Shown here: positions 33,296 to 41,761 of the stretch, piece by piece
Layout: every line of letters begins with the position of its first letter
Numbering within the stretch: the stretch's first letter is position 1
Origin: Pseudopelobacter sp964542535
Lineage (GTDB): Bacteria; Desulfobacterota; Desulfuromonadia; Geobacterales; Pseudopelobacteraceae
Reading direction: 5' to 3'
NCBI GenBank assembly: GCA_964542535.1
Contig: CAZIUE010000003.1
Location: 1-64,000, forward strand
DNA: 64,000 nucleotides
Made by a program: the position numbers and the translations under genes
The notes under the pieces: generated by a model
What the model was told of the DNA's origin: nothing
Database searches by the model: none
Seen by the model: the letters and a program-made list of their open reading frames with translations, nothing else

Positions 33296-33766
33296 ATGGG
33301 AACGGAGACCTTTCTTGACCACGTGCGCAACCCGCGCAACGTTGGTCTGCTGGAAGATGCGAACGTGGTGATTCAGGCCGGTGAGGGGGAGTGCAGCGAC
33401 AGGCTGATCTTCTTCATCAGGATTGAGGACGATGTGGTGCGGGACATGAAATATCTGATCGAGGGGTGTGAAACCACCGTTGCCACCTCGTCGGCGGTGA
33501 GCGGGCTGGTGATGGGACGCAAGCTGGATGCGGTGCTCGACCTGGACGGCTGGGCTGTTGCCGACGTGCTGGACGGCCTGCCCGAGGACAAGATGCACTG
33601 CCCGGCCATGGCGGTGGCGGCCCTGCACAGCGCCGTGCGGCAGTACCGGGCAACCCCTCCGGGCGAGTCATCGACTGGCGAAGAGACGATGGAAAACGTC
33701 CGCATCGTCACCCAGGTGCTCAACCAGCCCCTGTCCCAGTCCTATTCCGCGGAGTACGACCTGTAG
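33296..33766 (+). CDS. IscU/NifU-N-type scaffold, second and more divergent copy
   Basis: A 156-residue scaffold protein. The cluster ligands are kept as Cys33 with Asp35 (GECSD), Cys58 (EGCETTVATSS) and Cys102 (KMHCPAM). It has a 35-residue C-terminal extension lacking cysteines that its paralogue at 20991-21401 does not share. The start region TFLDHVRNPRNVG matches the family. It lies 119 bases after the second Mrp gene and is the last gene before a strong terminator. No desulfurase or Isc chaperone is near, so it may serve a special target such as the radical SAM protein upstream. Confidence 0.82.
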   Translation: MGTETFLDHVRNPRNVGLLEDANVVIQAGEGECSDRLIFFIRIEDDVVRDMKYLIEGCETTVATSSAVSGLVMGRKLDAVLDLDGWAVADVLDGLPEDKMHCPAMAVAALHSAVRQYRATPPGESSTGEETMENVRIVTQVLNQPLSQSYSAEYDL

Positions 33767-33800
33767 GACCGACCGTGGCAGTCACGCAAGCGCTACTGTA

Positions 33801-33834
33801 CGAAAGGCCCCGCCCTGAGCGGGGCCTTTCGTTT
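33801..33834. terminator. Strong bidirectional terminator
   Basis: A 13-bp stem CGAAAGGCCCCGC (33801-33813) with 33819-33831, loop CCTGA, then TTT on the plus strand. It separates the convergent IscU-like and leuD genes. Confidence 0.85.
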
Positions 33835-33871
33835 CTGGAACAGGAAGGGAAACTCGTCGGCAGCGCTCGAT

Positions 33872-34399
33872 TCAGTAGTTCCTGTCGGCGTAGTCCACCC
33901 AGCCGCCGGCCGTGACCAGGGCCTTGTCGAAGGGGGAAAGCTGGAAACCGAACTCCTCGGTCGCGTTGTTGCCGGTCAGGGTCAGGCGCTGCCCCTCCAG
34001 ATCGACGGAGATGCTGGCATCGTCGTCCGATGCGTGGCTGAACAGCCGCTCCAGGGAATCCGCGGGGAGTTCGATGGCCAGCATGCCGCAGTTGAACATG
34101 TTCTGGCGGAAGATGCGGGCAAACGACTGGGCGATCACGGTGTTGATGCCGTTCACCTCCAGAACCCAGGGGGCGTGCTCCCGGGACGAGCCGCAGCCGA
34201 AGTTGGCCCGGGAGACGATCACCCTGGCCTGTTTCATTTTTTCTCCCTTGGGGTCGAATCCCGGAAGTTTCAGGTCCTCCAGAATGTACGGCTTGAGCGC
34301 CTCCTTGGTAATTTCGGTCAGGTATTTGGCCGGGATGATCTCGTCGGTGTTGATGTCGGAACGATCCAGAAAGAGGGCGGGGCCTCCGAAGGTTTTCAT
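33872..34399 (-). CDS. leuD: 3-isopropylmalate dehydratase small subunit (LeuD)
   Basis: A 175-residue swivel-domain subunit of isopropylmalate isomerase. The conserved opening LFLDRSDINTDEIIPAKYL, the substrate loop SRANFGCGSSREHAPW and QSFARIFRQN are all present. It forms a heterodimer with LeuC, encoded just upstream on the same strand (118-base gap). AAGGAGTG precedes the ATG at 34399. Length is typical of the shorter archaeal-type LeuD. It may work in leucine synthesis or in the citramalate route to isoleucine. Confidence 0.9.
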   Translation of the reverse strand: MKTFGGPALFLDRSDINTDEIIPAKYLTEITKEALKPYILEDLKLPGFDPKGEKMKQARVIVSRANFGCGSSREHAPWVLEVNGINTVIAQSFARIFRQNMFNCGMLAIELPADSLERLFSHASDDDASISVDLEGQRLTLTGNNATEEFGFQLSPFDKALVTAGGWVDYADRNY

Positions 34400-34517
34400 A
34401 TGTTCACTCCTTGGTGGATGATGAGGTAGGGGCACCCCCGTGTGGGTGCCCGTATTTTGTAGAGGGGCCCGTTTCAGGACGGCTCCAAGGGGACGCCCCT
34501 GCGGGACGGTCACCGCC

Positions 34518-35801
34518 TTACAGGTACTTCCTCGGGTCGGCGATGACCCCTTCGATGGCGCTGGCCGCTGCCGTGGCCGGGGACATGAGGTGCACCATCC
34601 CCCCCTTACCCATTCTGCCCATGAAGTTGCGGTTGGTGGTGGCGGCGCACACCTCACCCTCGGCGAGAACACCGTTGGACATGCCCAGGCATGCGCCGCA
34701 GGTGGGGTTGGTGACGCAGAAACCGGCATCCATGAAGATTTCCATCAACCCTTCCTTGAGGGCGTCCTGGTACACCCTGGGGGTCGCCGGGGAGAGGATG
34801 CCGCGTACTCCGGGGGCCAACTTCCGTCCCTTGAGGATGTTGGCGGCGATGCGCAGGTCCTCCAGGCGGCCGTTGGTGCAGGAGCCAAGGTAGATCTGGT
34901 CCACCTTTGTTCCGGCCAACTCGGTGACCGGCTTGACCTGGTCCGGCTTGTAGCCGAAGGTGATCGTCGGCTCCAGGCCGGCAACATCGATGTCGATCAC
35001 CTGCTCATAGGTTGCGCCGGGGTCGGAGCACCATTTCCCGTACTCGGCCAGGGCCGCTTCCTTGCTCCCGAACTCGTCCTTGATGAAGGGCCAGAGGTAC
35101 TCCACCGTGGTCATGTCCGGCATGCAGATGCCGGAGGTGCCGCCCGCCTCGATGGCCATGTTGCACAGGGCCATGCGGGAATCCATGGTCATGGCGGCTA
35201 TGGTGTCGCCGTGGAACTCCATCACCCGGTCGGTGGCGCCGTTGACGCCGATTGTGCCGATAATGTGCAGGATCACGTCCTTGGCATAGACCCCCGTGGG
35301 GAGCTGGCCGGTGACGTTGAAGCGGATGGTGGCGGGTTGACGGAAGGCGCAGACCCCCTTCAGGATGCCCACCTCCAGGTCGGTGGTGCCGATGCCGGCG
35401 GCAAAGGCGCCGAAGGCGCCGTGGGTGCAGGTGTGGGAGTCCCCCATGATCACGGTGTAGCCGGGGCGGATGAAGCCCTTCTCCGGGAACAGGGCATGGC
35501 AGACGCCGTTCTGCCCGATGTCGAAGAAGTCCCTGATGTCGTGCCGACGGGCCCAGTCGCGCAGGATCTTGGCCTGGGTTGCCGTCTTGCTGTCCTTGCT
35601 GGGAGTAACGTGGTCGATGACCGCCTTGATCCTGCTGCTGTCGAAGACCCGGTCCTTGCCGCGACGCACCAGGTCGTCGATGGCGATGGGGGTGGTGATT
35701 TCGTGGCAGAGCACCACATCCAGACGAAGCACTTTCGTTCCCGGGAAGGGTTCGTCAACCAGGTGTCTTTCGAATATCTTCTCCGCAATGGTCTTGGGCA
35801 T
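34518..35801 (-). CDS. leuC: 3-isopropylmalate dehydratase large subunit (LeuC)
   Basis: A 427-residue aconitase-family subunit. It holds the 4Fe-4S cluster with GSCTNGR and NPTCGACLG, and HxDSHTCTHG-like GDSHTCTHGAFGAFA marks the active site. The size matches the shorter LeuC group also used for citramalate, homoaconitate or dimethylmalate. AGAGGAA stands before the ATG at 35801; the open frame upstream is not family-like. It sits downstream of a LysR regulator gene on the same strand (107-base gap), which may control it. Confidence 0.9.
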   Translation of the reverse strand: MPKTIAEKIFERHLVDEPFPGTKVLRLDVVLCHEITTPIAIDDLVRRGKDRVFDSSRIKAVIDHVTPSKDSKTATQAKILRDWARRHDIRDFFDIGQNGVCHALFPEKGFIRPGYTVIMGDSHTCTHGAFGAFAAGIGTTDLEVGILKGVCAFRQPATIRFNVTGQLPTGVYAKDVILHIIGTIGVNGATDRVMEFHGDTIAAMTMDSRMALCNMAIEAGGTSGICMPDMTTVEYLWPFIKDEFGSKEAALAEYGKWCSDPGATYEQVIDIDVAGLEPTITFGYKPDQVKPVTELAGTKVDQIYLGSCTNGRLEDLRIAANILKGRKLAPGVRGILSPATPRVYQDALKEGLMEIFMDAGFCVTNPTCGACLGMSNGVLAEGEVCAATTNRNFMGRMGKGGMVHLMSPATAAASAIEGVIADPRKYL

Positions 35802-35908
35802 GACAGTTCCTCTCGTGTAATGAAATGCTCTAACCATACGCCAAAGCTGCTGCATGGTGAAGCGTCTATTGGCGAGGCTGCCATCGCGTATGGCGATGAC
35901 AGACGAGG

Positions 35909-36799
35909 CTAGGGCGGGCAGCCGCGTAAATGTCGCACCAGCAGCTGGGCGGCGATGGGCAGAGCGTCGAAGCTGCGTACGCACAGCCTGAGCTCGCGCC
36001 TGGCCCAGGCCTCGTCCAGAATCAGTGAGCGGAGCCGCAGCCCCTTGAAATACGGTTTAGCCGCCCCTTCGGGGACGATGCCGACACCAAGACCGGCTTC
36101 GACCATCAGGCAGAGGGCATCGAAGCCATTGACCTGGATACGCAGCCGGGGGGTCCTGTTCAGTTCGTTGGCGGCCCTCAGGATACGGCTGTGCAGGGAG
36201 CTGCCGGCGGACAGCCCCACATGGTCGAAATCAAGGGTCTCGCCGAAGGCGACACTCGTGCGGCTGGCCAGGGGGTGCTCCCGGGGGGTGATGACGATCA
36301 GCTGGTCGTGATGGTAGGGAAAGAATTCCAGCTCGGGACGGTAGGAACCCAGGGTGATGATGCCGACATCGGCGGCATTGGTGATCACCGCCTTGATGCT
36401 GTTTTCGCTGACGTTCTCCTCCAGGTGGATCTGGATGTGCGGGTGCAGCTCGGTAAAGGCTTTCAGCTCCGCGGGGAGGAACTGATTGATGGAGGATATG
36501 TTGGCGCTCAGGCGCACGTGGCCGCGCACGCCGCTGGAGTAGCCGTCCAGCTGCAACTGGATGTTGTTCAGGTCATGCAACAGTCCGCGCGACAGGTGTA
36601 GCAGGGTTATACCCGCGTCGGTGGGAACAACTCCCCGGTTGGTGCGGCGCAAAAGCGGCGTGTGGAATCGCTGCTCCAGTTCCTTGATGCGCTTGCTCAT
36701 GGCCGAGGGTGCGATATGTTCGCGCTCCGCCGCTGCCGCGATGGCGCCTTCTTCCACGATCGCGACGAAAAATTTGAGAGAGAGAGGATCGATGATCAT
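35909..36799 (-). CDS. LysR-family transcriptional regulator
   Basis: A 296-residue LysR protein. The N-terminal helix-turn-helix reads LKFFVAIVEEGAIAAAAEREHIAPSAMSKRIKELE, and the rest is a periplasmic-binding-like effector domain with GHVRLSANISSIN and VGIVPEGAA. Closest in pattern to regulators of small-molecule pathways such as citrate or tartrate use. It is upstream of leuC on the same strand, not divergent from it, so it may regulate itself and the leu genes or the acetaldehyde dehydrogenase on the other side. Start at 36799 fits the family. Confidence 0.85.
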   Translation of the reverse strand: MIIDPLSLKFFVAIVEEGAIAAAAEREHIAPSAMSKRIKELEQRFHTPLLRRTNRGVVPTDAGITLLHLSRGLLHDLNNIQLQLDGYSSGVRGHVRLSANISSINQFLPAELKAFTELHPHIQIHLEENVSENSIKAVITNAADVGIITLGSYRPELEFFPYHHDQLIVITPREHPLASRTSVAFGETLDFDHVGLSAGSSLHSRILRAANELNRTPRLRIQVNGFDALCLMVEAGLGVGIVPEGAAKPYFKGLRLRSLILDEAWARRELRLCVRSFDALPIAAQLLVRHLRGCPP

Positions 36800-37451
36800 G
36801 GATTCCCTTGTGCTGTGCTCCGGCCTGTTTGTTGAGTTGGCACGACCGTTGCTTTAATTAACTTCGTGAACCGGGACGTTCGTCCCATGGAGTAAAACAA
36901 CCGTCTCATGGTGTATACCTTTCAGACACGAGGAGTATCGAACACAGCTCTTTTCTAGCATGGATCGGAGAAAAATGAAATTTGTCTCGTGAGAGACGCA
37001 TCCGCTTTGGTCTGAGATTATTGTAACAAAACCAAATCGAACAGTTTTTCAGGTGGTTGTCGGTATCGCACTATCACTGTTTTATTTCGGTTGCGGCGAT
37101 ATCCTCCGCGGGGGGGGCGAACTAGCCGGAAATCCGATGAAATTTACGACACAACAGGCGCTCCGTAACACCCTGTTCTGTTTTTTTGTTTTTTATCGAT
37201 ATCAAATAATTTAAGCCAGGTTTTATACAGCTGTTTTATTGTTGCTGTTAAAGGAGTTATATCGCTATTTCGTTGCGTGTATATCTGTTTTATGGTTGGC
37301 CGTTTTATCATATTGCCTTGACACTTGGCTCTTGGTTTACTAATAAAGTGTGTGATCTTAGCGCTATAGGGCAGTGTTCGCTGTTTGCTGGCGTTGACGG
37401 TGGCCTGCTTCGTAGGGCTTGTCACATACCAAAAACCAGGAGGAACAACAA
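36800..37451. other. Long AT-rich intergenic region
   Basis: 652 bases between the LysR and acetaldehyde dehydrogenase genes. It holds a palindrome GGGACGTTCGTCCC (36873-36886), a GTCTC/GAGAC hairpin near 36990, and a weak hairpin ACAGG/CCTGT followed by a T-rich run near 37150-37195. The dehydrogenase promoter is at 37318-37346. Base composition is lower in GC than its neighbours. A small RNA or attenuated leader could lie here, but nothing can be named. Confidence 0.5.
37318..37346 (+). promoter_or_regulatory. Strong sigma-70 promoter of acetaldehyde dehydrogenase
   Basis: TTGACA (37318-37323), 17 bases, TAATAA (37341-37346). The predicted leader is about 100 bases. Confidence 0.75.
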
Positions 37452-38789
37452 GTGGCCGTAGCTGAGAAAATTAATGAAATGGTGCAGAAAGCCAAAGTTG
37501 CCGTCGCAGAGTACAAGAAGCTCAACCAGGAGCAGACCGACGCTATCTGCGAAGCCATCGCCAAGGTCATCGAGTCCAAAAAGGACGAACTGGCTGAAGA
37601 TGCCGTGAAAGAAACCCGCCTTGGTAAGGTTGCTGACAAGTCTATCAAGAACTACTTCGGTTCCACGGTTGTCTGGAACGACATGAAGGGTGTCAAGACT
37701 GTCGGCATCATCAAGGACGAAAACGACATCATCGAAATCGCCGACCCCGTCGGTGTCGTCGCTGCCGTAACCCCGACCACCAACCCGACTTCCACCGTTG
37801 CCTTCAAGGTGCTCTCCGCCCTCAAATGCCGCAACGCCGTCATCTTCGGCTTCCACCCCCGCGCCCAGAAGTGCTGTGAAAAAACCGCACAGCTCTGCCT
37901 GGACGCCGCCGTCAAAGCCGGCGCACCGAAAGACTGCATCCAGTGGATCACCGAGCCTTCCGTCGAAGCTACCAACGCCCTGATGACCAACCCCGGCGTT
38001 GACGTCATCCTGGCCACCGGCGGCGGCGCCATGGTTAAGGCTGCCTACAGCTCCGGCAACCCCGCTTACGGCGTGGGCGCAGGCGGATGCCCCGTGTATG
38101 TCGCTGCCGATGCCGACATCGACCAGGCCATGTCCGACACCGTTCTCTCCAAGAACTTCGACCACGGCGTCGTCTGTGCTTCCGAGCAGAACCTGATCTT
38201 CGACAACCCCCAGACCGCCGAAAAGGCCATCGCCAAGCTGAAAGAGCTGAAAGCATACGTCTGCAACGACGACGAGAAGAAGAAACTGGAAAAACTGTAC
38301 TTCGACCACTATGTCGTATCCGGTGATGTTGTTGGCCAGCACCCCGCCAAGATTGCCGAAATGGCCGGCTTCTCCGTGCCTGCCGACACCGAAATCCTGC
38401 TGGTTGGCCCGCTGAAAGGCACCCAGGAAGAAGAGCCGATGTGCCGTGAAAAGCTCTCCCCGACCCTGGGTTACTACATCGTTGACGGCAAAGACGCCGC
38501 CATCGACCTGTGCGAAGCCCTGCTGAAAAAAGGTGGCGCTGGCCACACCGCCGGCATCCACTCCGCCAGCGACGCTCTCTGCCAGGAATTCGCCGTGCGC
38601 GTTGACGCAAACCGCATCACCTTCAACTCCCCGACCAGCCACGGCGCCATCGGCGGTCTGTACAACGTGATGATTCCCTCCCTGACCCTTGGTTGCGGTT
38701 CACAGGGCAACAACATCACTACCGACAACGTCAGCTTCCGCAACCTGATGAACATCAAGCGCGCTGCACGTCGCGTTGTTCAGGGCTAA
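37452..38789 (+). CDS. Acetylating acetaldehyde dehydrogenase (CoA-dependent)
   Basis: A 445-residue aldehyde dehydrogenase that interconverts acetaldehyde, CoA and NAD with acetyl-CoA. The catalytic cysteine lies in FDHGVVCASEQ, with VTPTTNPTSTVAFK as the NAD/CoA-binding loop and ATGGGAMVKAAYSSG the glycine-rich core. It is not a fused AdhE; the alcohol dehydrogenase part must be separate. GTG at 37452 with AGGAGG eight bases upstream is the likely start; an in-frame TTG at 37419 is upstream of the ribosome site. Codon choice is strongly biased toward C-ending and GTT/GCT codons, unlike the neighbours, a sign of very high expression. It fits ethanol-based growth; succinate-semialdehyde activity cannot be excluded. 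Confidence 0.88.
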   Translation: MAVAEKINEMVQKAKVAVAEYKKLNQEQTDAICEAIAKVIESKKDELAEDAVKETRLGKVADKSIKNYFGSTVVWNDMKGVKTVGIIKDENDIIEIADPVGVVAAVTPTTNPTSTVAFKVLSALKCRNAVIFGFHPRAQKCCEKTAQLCLDAAVKAGAPKDCIQWITEPSVEATNALMTNPGVDVILATGGGAMVKAAYSSGNPAYGVGAGGCPVYVAADADIDQAMSDTVLSKNFDHGVVCASEQNLIFDNPQTAEKAIAKLKELKAYVCNDDEKKKLEKLYFDHYVVSGDVVGQHPAKIAEMAGFSVPADTEILLVGPLKGTQEEEPMCREKLSPTLGYYIVDGKDAAIDLCEALLKKGGAGHTAGIHSASDALCQEFAVRVDANRITFNSPTSHGAIGGLYNVMIPSLTLGCGSQGNNITTDNVSFRNLMNIKRAARRVVQG

Positions 38790-38825
38790 TCCGTACTGAA
38801 ATACCGGTAGTATCTCTGCTGTACA

Positions 38826-38857
38826 AACCGGCAGGCTCACCGAGCCTGCCGGTTTTT
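38826..38857 (+). terminator. Terminator after acetaldehyde dehydrogenase
   Basis: A 13-bp stem (38826-38838 with 38842-38854), a three-base loop and a T run. Confidence 0.9.
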
Positions 38858-39102
38858 TCATCTGAACATCTCCTCTTTCCCCTCTGTGTTCGTCAACCGC
38901 ACAGAGTACGGGCAAGCCTTCTGCAAACCCCAAATGCACCATCTCTTCATGTTCCAGCTTGCAGATCGCTTCACAACAAGCTGATCTTAAGGCAATTGCT
39001 TTCTCCTGAATGTACTTGTGGCGCCTCGACTAGCGTAGGCGTTGCCATCATGAACCTTCTTCGCTCCCCCGGCACCCTTCGGGTATGGAATGTTGCAGAT
39101 GC

Positions 39103-39118
39103 TGGCACCAACATTGCT
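39103..39118 (+). promoter_or_regulatory. Sigma-54 promoter of the small-protein pair
   Basis: TGGCACCAACATTGCT matches the consensus fully: GG at 39104-39105, GC at 39116-39117, ten bases between. The start point would be near 39129. CTAGATAACTAG just downstream is a small inverted repeat. Confidence 0.85.
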
Positions 39119-39202
39119 AGATAACTAGATATACTCCGCGGCCGTCGGGCCGCTGTCGAACCGCTCGGAAGCACGTGCTTCGCAACCATACAGAGGTGAC
39201 AC

Positions 39203-39436
39203 ATGGCAGACAGAATGAAATCAGGTTGCTCGACGCTCTCGCTTGCGGAAGCGGCAACGGAACTGAAGACGACCATTCCAAGGCTGCTGATTCTCATCCG
39301 CAGCGGAGAACTGGAGGCCCATCCCGTCGATGGTGACTGGCAAATCAGCTGGGCTTCGATCAGGGCCTGTTCCGAATCCGGTATCCCCCGCCTGCACGGT
39401 AATGGATGCGGCTCCTGTGGCGGATGCGGCGCCTGA
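39203..39436 (+). CDS. Small HTH-like protein with Cys-rich tail
   Basis: A 77-residue protein. Residues 10-55 resemble an excisionase/MerR-type helix-turn-helix: LSLAEAATELKTTIPRLLILIRSGELEA followed by WQISWASIRA. It ends in a cysteine-glycine tail, NGCGSCGGCGA, which could bind a metal or cluster. GAGGTGAC precedes the ATG at 39203. First gene after the sigma-54 promoter. Function unknown; a metal-responsive DNA- or RNA-binding protein is one possibility. Confidence 0.65.
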   Translation: MADRMKSGCSTLSLAEAATELKTTIPRLLILIRSGELEAHPVDGDWQISWASIRACSESGIPRLHGNGCGSCGGCGA

Positions 39437-39479
39437 GCCAGTCCCAACGCCATCCAGAAATTCCAGCAGAGGAGGATTC

Positions 39480-39767
39480 ATGGCAATCCAGGTCAAACCG
39501 TCAGATCTTCAGTTCCGCTATCCCCGTGACATTCCTAACAGGGACGAACCGAAATTCAGCTGCAAACCGGATCCGCTTCCTTTCAATCGTGACGACCTGT
39601 ATGAGGTTCTCCCGATGTTTTCCGCGGTCATGGACGAGCTTGAGACCGACGACGGAGAGATCCTGCACAAGATTGAGGAGATTCTCAATACCATGCCCAG
39701 GTTCATCCGGACCAGGGAGGAGACCTTCGACTATCTGGTGGAATGCACCAGGGGGCTGATTATCTAG
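39480..39767 (+). CDS. Conserved hypothetical protein, 95 residues
   Basis: A 95-residue soluble, mostly helical protein with a proline-rich N-terminal third (KPSDLQFRYPRDIPNRDEPKF) and a C-terminal helical part (VMDELETDDGEILHKIEEIL). No motif I recognise. AGAGGAGGA stands before the ATG at 39480. It follows the small Cys-tailed gene by 43 bases and should share its sigma-54 promoter. Confidence 0.65.
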   Translation: MAIQVKPSDLQFRYPRDIPNRDEPKFSCKPDPLPFNRDDLYEVLPMFSAVMDELETDDGEILHKIEEILNTMPRFIRTREETFDYLVECTRGLII

Positions 39768-39810
39768 CGATGTACGTCTGGGTATTGCTGCTGGTTTCAA
39801 TGATCCGGGG

Positions 39811-39839
39811 TTGAATTTTCTAAGGGAATGGGGTATGGT
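39811..39839 (+). promoter_or_regulatory. Promoter of tRNA-Ser
   Basis: TTGAAT (39811-39816), 17 bases, TATGGT (39834-39839), placed to start transcription about eight bases before the mature tRNA. Confidence 0.5.
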
Positions 39840-39853
39840 GCTTTTCCGCTTAT

Positions 39854-39941
39854 GGAGAGGTGTCCGAGTGGTCGATGGTGCCTGACTCGAAATCAGGTGT
39901 ACGGAAACGTACCTAGGGTTCGAATCCCTACCTCTCCGCCA
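39854..39941 (+). tRNA. tRNA-Ser(CGA)
   Basis: An 88-base class II tRNA with encoded CCA. The acceptor arms GGAGAGG/CCTCTCC pair fully, the anticodon loop CTCGAAA gives CGA at 39888-39890 (reads UCG), a long variable arm TACGGAAACGTA is typical of serine, and the T loop is GGTTCGAATCC. Confidence 0.97.
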
Positions 39942-39947
39942 GTAAAT

Positions 39948-39984
39948 AAAAGGGTTATGGCTTACAGCCGTAACCCTTTTTTCT
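39948..39984 (+). terminator. Terminator of tRNA-Ser
   Basis: A stem of AAAAGGGTTA with TAACCCTTTT plus an inner GGC/GCC, followed by a T run. Confidence 0.85.
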
Positions 39985-40162
39985 TTGGTGGCGCCGGATT
40001 CCCGCTTACGTGACGGTTGATTTTCGGCTTGCCATAGCTGAGAAGTGATTTAGCCTTAGAGACGACCTGACTGCCGTCAGGTAACGGCGGGTCGGTGGGA
40101 AACGTCTCCGAGGCGTTTTCCGTTCAACCGGACTCGTGCCACATACCAGGGGAGGTGTATCC

Positions 40163-41584
40163 GTGAAACTGCCCGGACACAAGACGAAAATAATCTGCAC
40201 CATCGGACCGGCTTCCGCGAGCCGGAAGGTTATTGAAGGAATGCTGCTGGCCGGCATGAACGTGGCCCGGCTCAACTTCTCCCACGGTTCCTTCGAGGGG
40301 CACCGCCGGGTAATCGCGGACCTGCGCGCCGCTTCCCGGGCTACCGGAAAACGCCTGGCAATCATGGCGGATCTCCCAGGCCCGAAGATGCGCATCGGCA
40401 CCCTCAGGGATGAGCCGGTGGAACTTAGGGCAGGAGATTCCCTCATCCTTACCAGCGAGCAGATCGAAGGAGACCGGGACCGGGTTTCGGTGAGCTTCAG
40501 GGACCTGCCCCGGGTGGTCGCTCCCGGCAACGCCCTCTTCCTCAATGACGGCATCATCCAGATGGAGGTCGTCTCGGTACAGGACAACGATGTCGTCTGT
40601 CGGGTGGTGGCCGGGGGCGAGCTGAGTTCCCGCAAGGGGCTCAATCTTCCGGATATCGACCTGGGCATCGACGCCTTTACCGAGCGCGACCATGAATGTC
40701 TCAGATTCGCCGCCCAGGAGGGGGTGGATGCCGTCAGCCAGTCCTTCGTGGAGCGGGGCAACGATATCAGGGTGTTGCGTGCTGCTGCCGAGGCGCTGGA
40801 ATACCACCCCTTCATCATCGCCAAGATCGAGCGCTCCAGCGCCCTGCGACAGATGGACGATATCCTGGATGCGGCCGACGGCATCATGATCGCCCGGGGA
40901 GACCTGGGGGTGGAGGTGCCCATCGAACGCATCGCCATCATACAGAAGGAGCTGATGCGCAAGGCCAACCGGCGTGGCAAGCCGGTCATCACGGCGACCC
41001 AGATGCTGGAGTCCATGACCGAAACCCGTCGCCCCACCCGCGCCGAGGCAACGGACGTGGCCAACGCCATCCTGGACGGCACCGATTGCGTCATGCTGTC
41101 GGCGGAATCGGCCATGGGCAGGTACCCGGTGGAGGCGGTGCGGATGCTGGCCGATATAGCCGCCTCCGTGGAGCCCCACAAGCGGTCGATAACGGTGAAG
41201 GAACTGTACGCGGGGGAGGAGATCAGGGGTACGCTCAGGCCGGCGCACCTCATCGCCGTGGCAGTGGAGGCCAGCGTCACCTACGCATCCCCGGCGGCGG
41301 TGTTCGTGCCCACCCGCAGCGGCGCAACCGCCCGCAGCCTCTCGCTCTTCCGGCTGCCGGTCTGGATCGTTGCCGTGAGTTCCCGCCAGCAGACCTGCCA
41401 GGACCTGGCGTTCTCCTACGGCGTGTTCCCCCTGTACGAGCCCGGCCACCCCGACGACTGGGATTCCTTCGTGCGCGACTGGGTGCGCACCTACCAGCCC
41501 CGGGGAGATATCGCCATCCTGACGGAAGGACCCTCCAGGCGCCATCCCGATGCCCATAACCGGATGGAGATCATTACCCTCTGA
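40163..41584 (+). CDS. pyk: Pyruvate kinase
   Basis: A 473-residue glycolytic enzyme that makes ATP and pyruvate from PEP. Family motifs: KIICTIGPAS, MNVARLNFSHG, LPGPKMRIG, the catalytic lysine in IIAKIERSSAL, GDLGVEVP and TQMLESM. The C-terminal allosteric domain is complete. I prefer the GTG at 40163, with GGGGAGG before it, over an upstream in-frame start. A stem-loop at 41592-41625 follows. It is not in an obvious operon. Confidence 0.93.
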   Translation: MKLPGHKTKIICTIGPASASRKVIEGMLLAGMNVARLNFSHGSFEGHRRVIADLRAASRATGKRLAIMADLPGPKMRIGTLRDEPVELRAGDSLILTSEQIEGDRDRVSVSFRDLPRVVAPGNALFLNDGIIQMEVVSVQDNDVVCRVVAGGELSSRKGLNLPDIDLGIDAFTERDHECLRFAAQEGVDAVSQSFVERGNDIRVLRAAAEALEYHPFIIAKIERSSALRQMDDILDAADGIMIARGDLGVEVPIERIAIIQKELMRKANRRGKPVITATQMLESMTETRRPTRAEATDVANAILDGTDCVMLSAESAMGRYPVEAVRMLADIAASVEPHKRSITVKELYAGEEIRGTLRPAHLIAVAVEASVTYASPAAVFVPTRSGATARSLSLFRLPVWIVAVSSRQQTCQDLAFSYGVFPLYEPGHPDDWDSFVRDWVRTYQPRGDIAILTEGPSRRHPDAHNRMEIITL

Positions 41585-41591
41585 CCCTCCG

Positions 41592-41625
41592 CCCGTTCCG
41601 GCGCCCATCCCGTGGCCGGAACGGG
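41592..41625 (+). terminator. Hairpin after pyruvate kinase
   Basis: An 11-bp stem CCCGTTCCGGC/GCCGGAACGGG with a 12-base loop and no T run, so termination is uncertain. Confidence 0.45.
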
Positions 41626-41761
41626 CACAACGCCCTTGCACGCTGCCGCCCGCCATGCTAGCCTGCTCCTCTTCCCGTATCCTTCCGCTCAGGACACCCG
41701 GCGTACCGTCCGCGGTGGAGATCGGAAACTTCACCCGTCCGCCGTTTTCCAGGAGGTGTTC

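Larger units (their letters stand above)
38790..39202. other. Intergenic region, 413 bases
   Basis: It contains the dehydrogenase terminator (38826-38857) and a sigma-54 promoter (39103-39118). No gene is visible between. Confidence 0.55.

Noticed and set aside
37144..37425. 93-codon minus-strand open frame upstream of acetaldehyde dehydrogenase
   Set aside because: AT-rich intergenic DNA, no ribosome site, no recognisable domain, and it crosses the dehydrogenase promoter.
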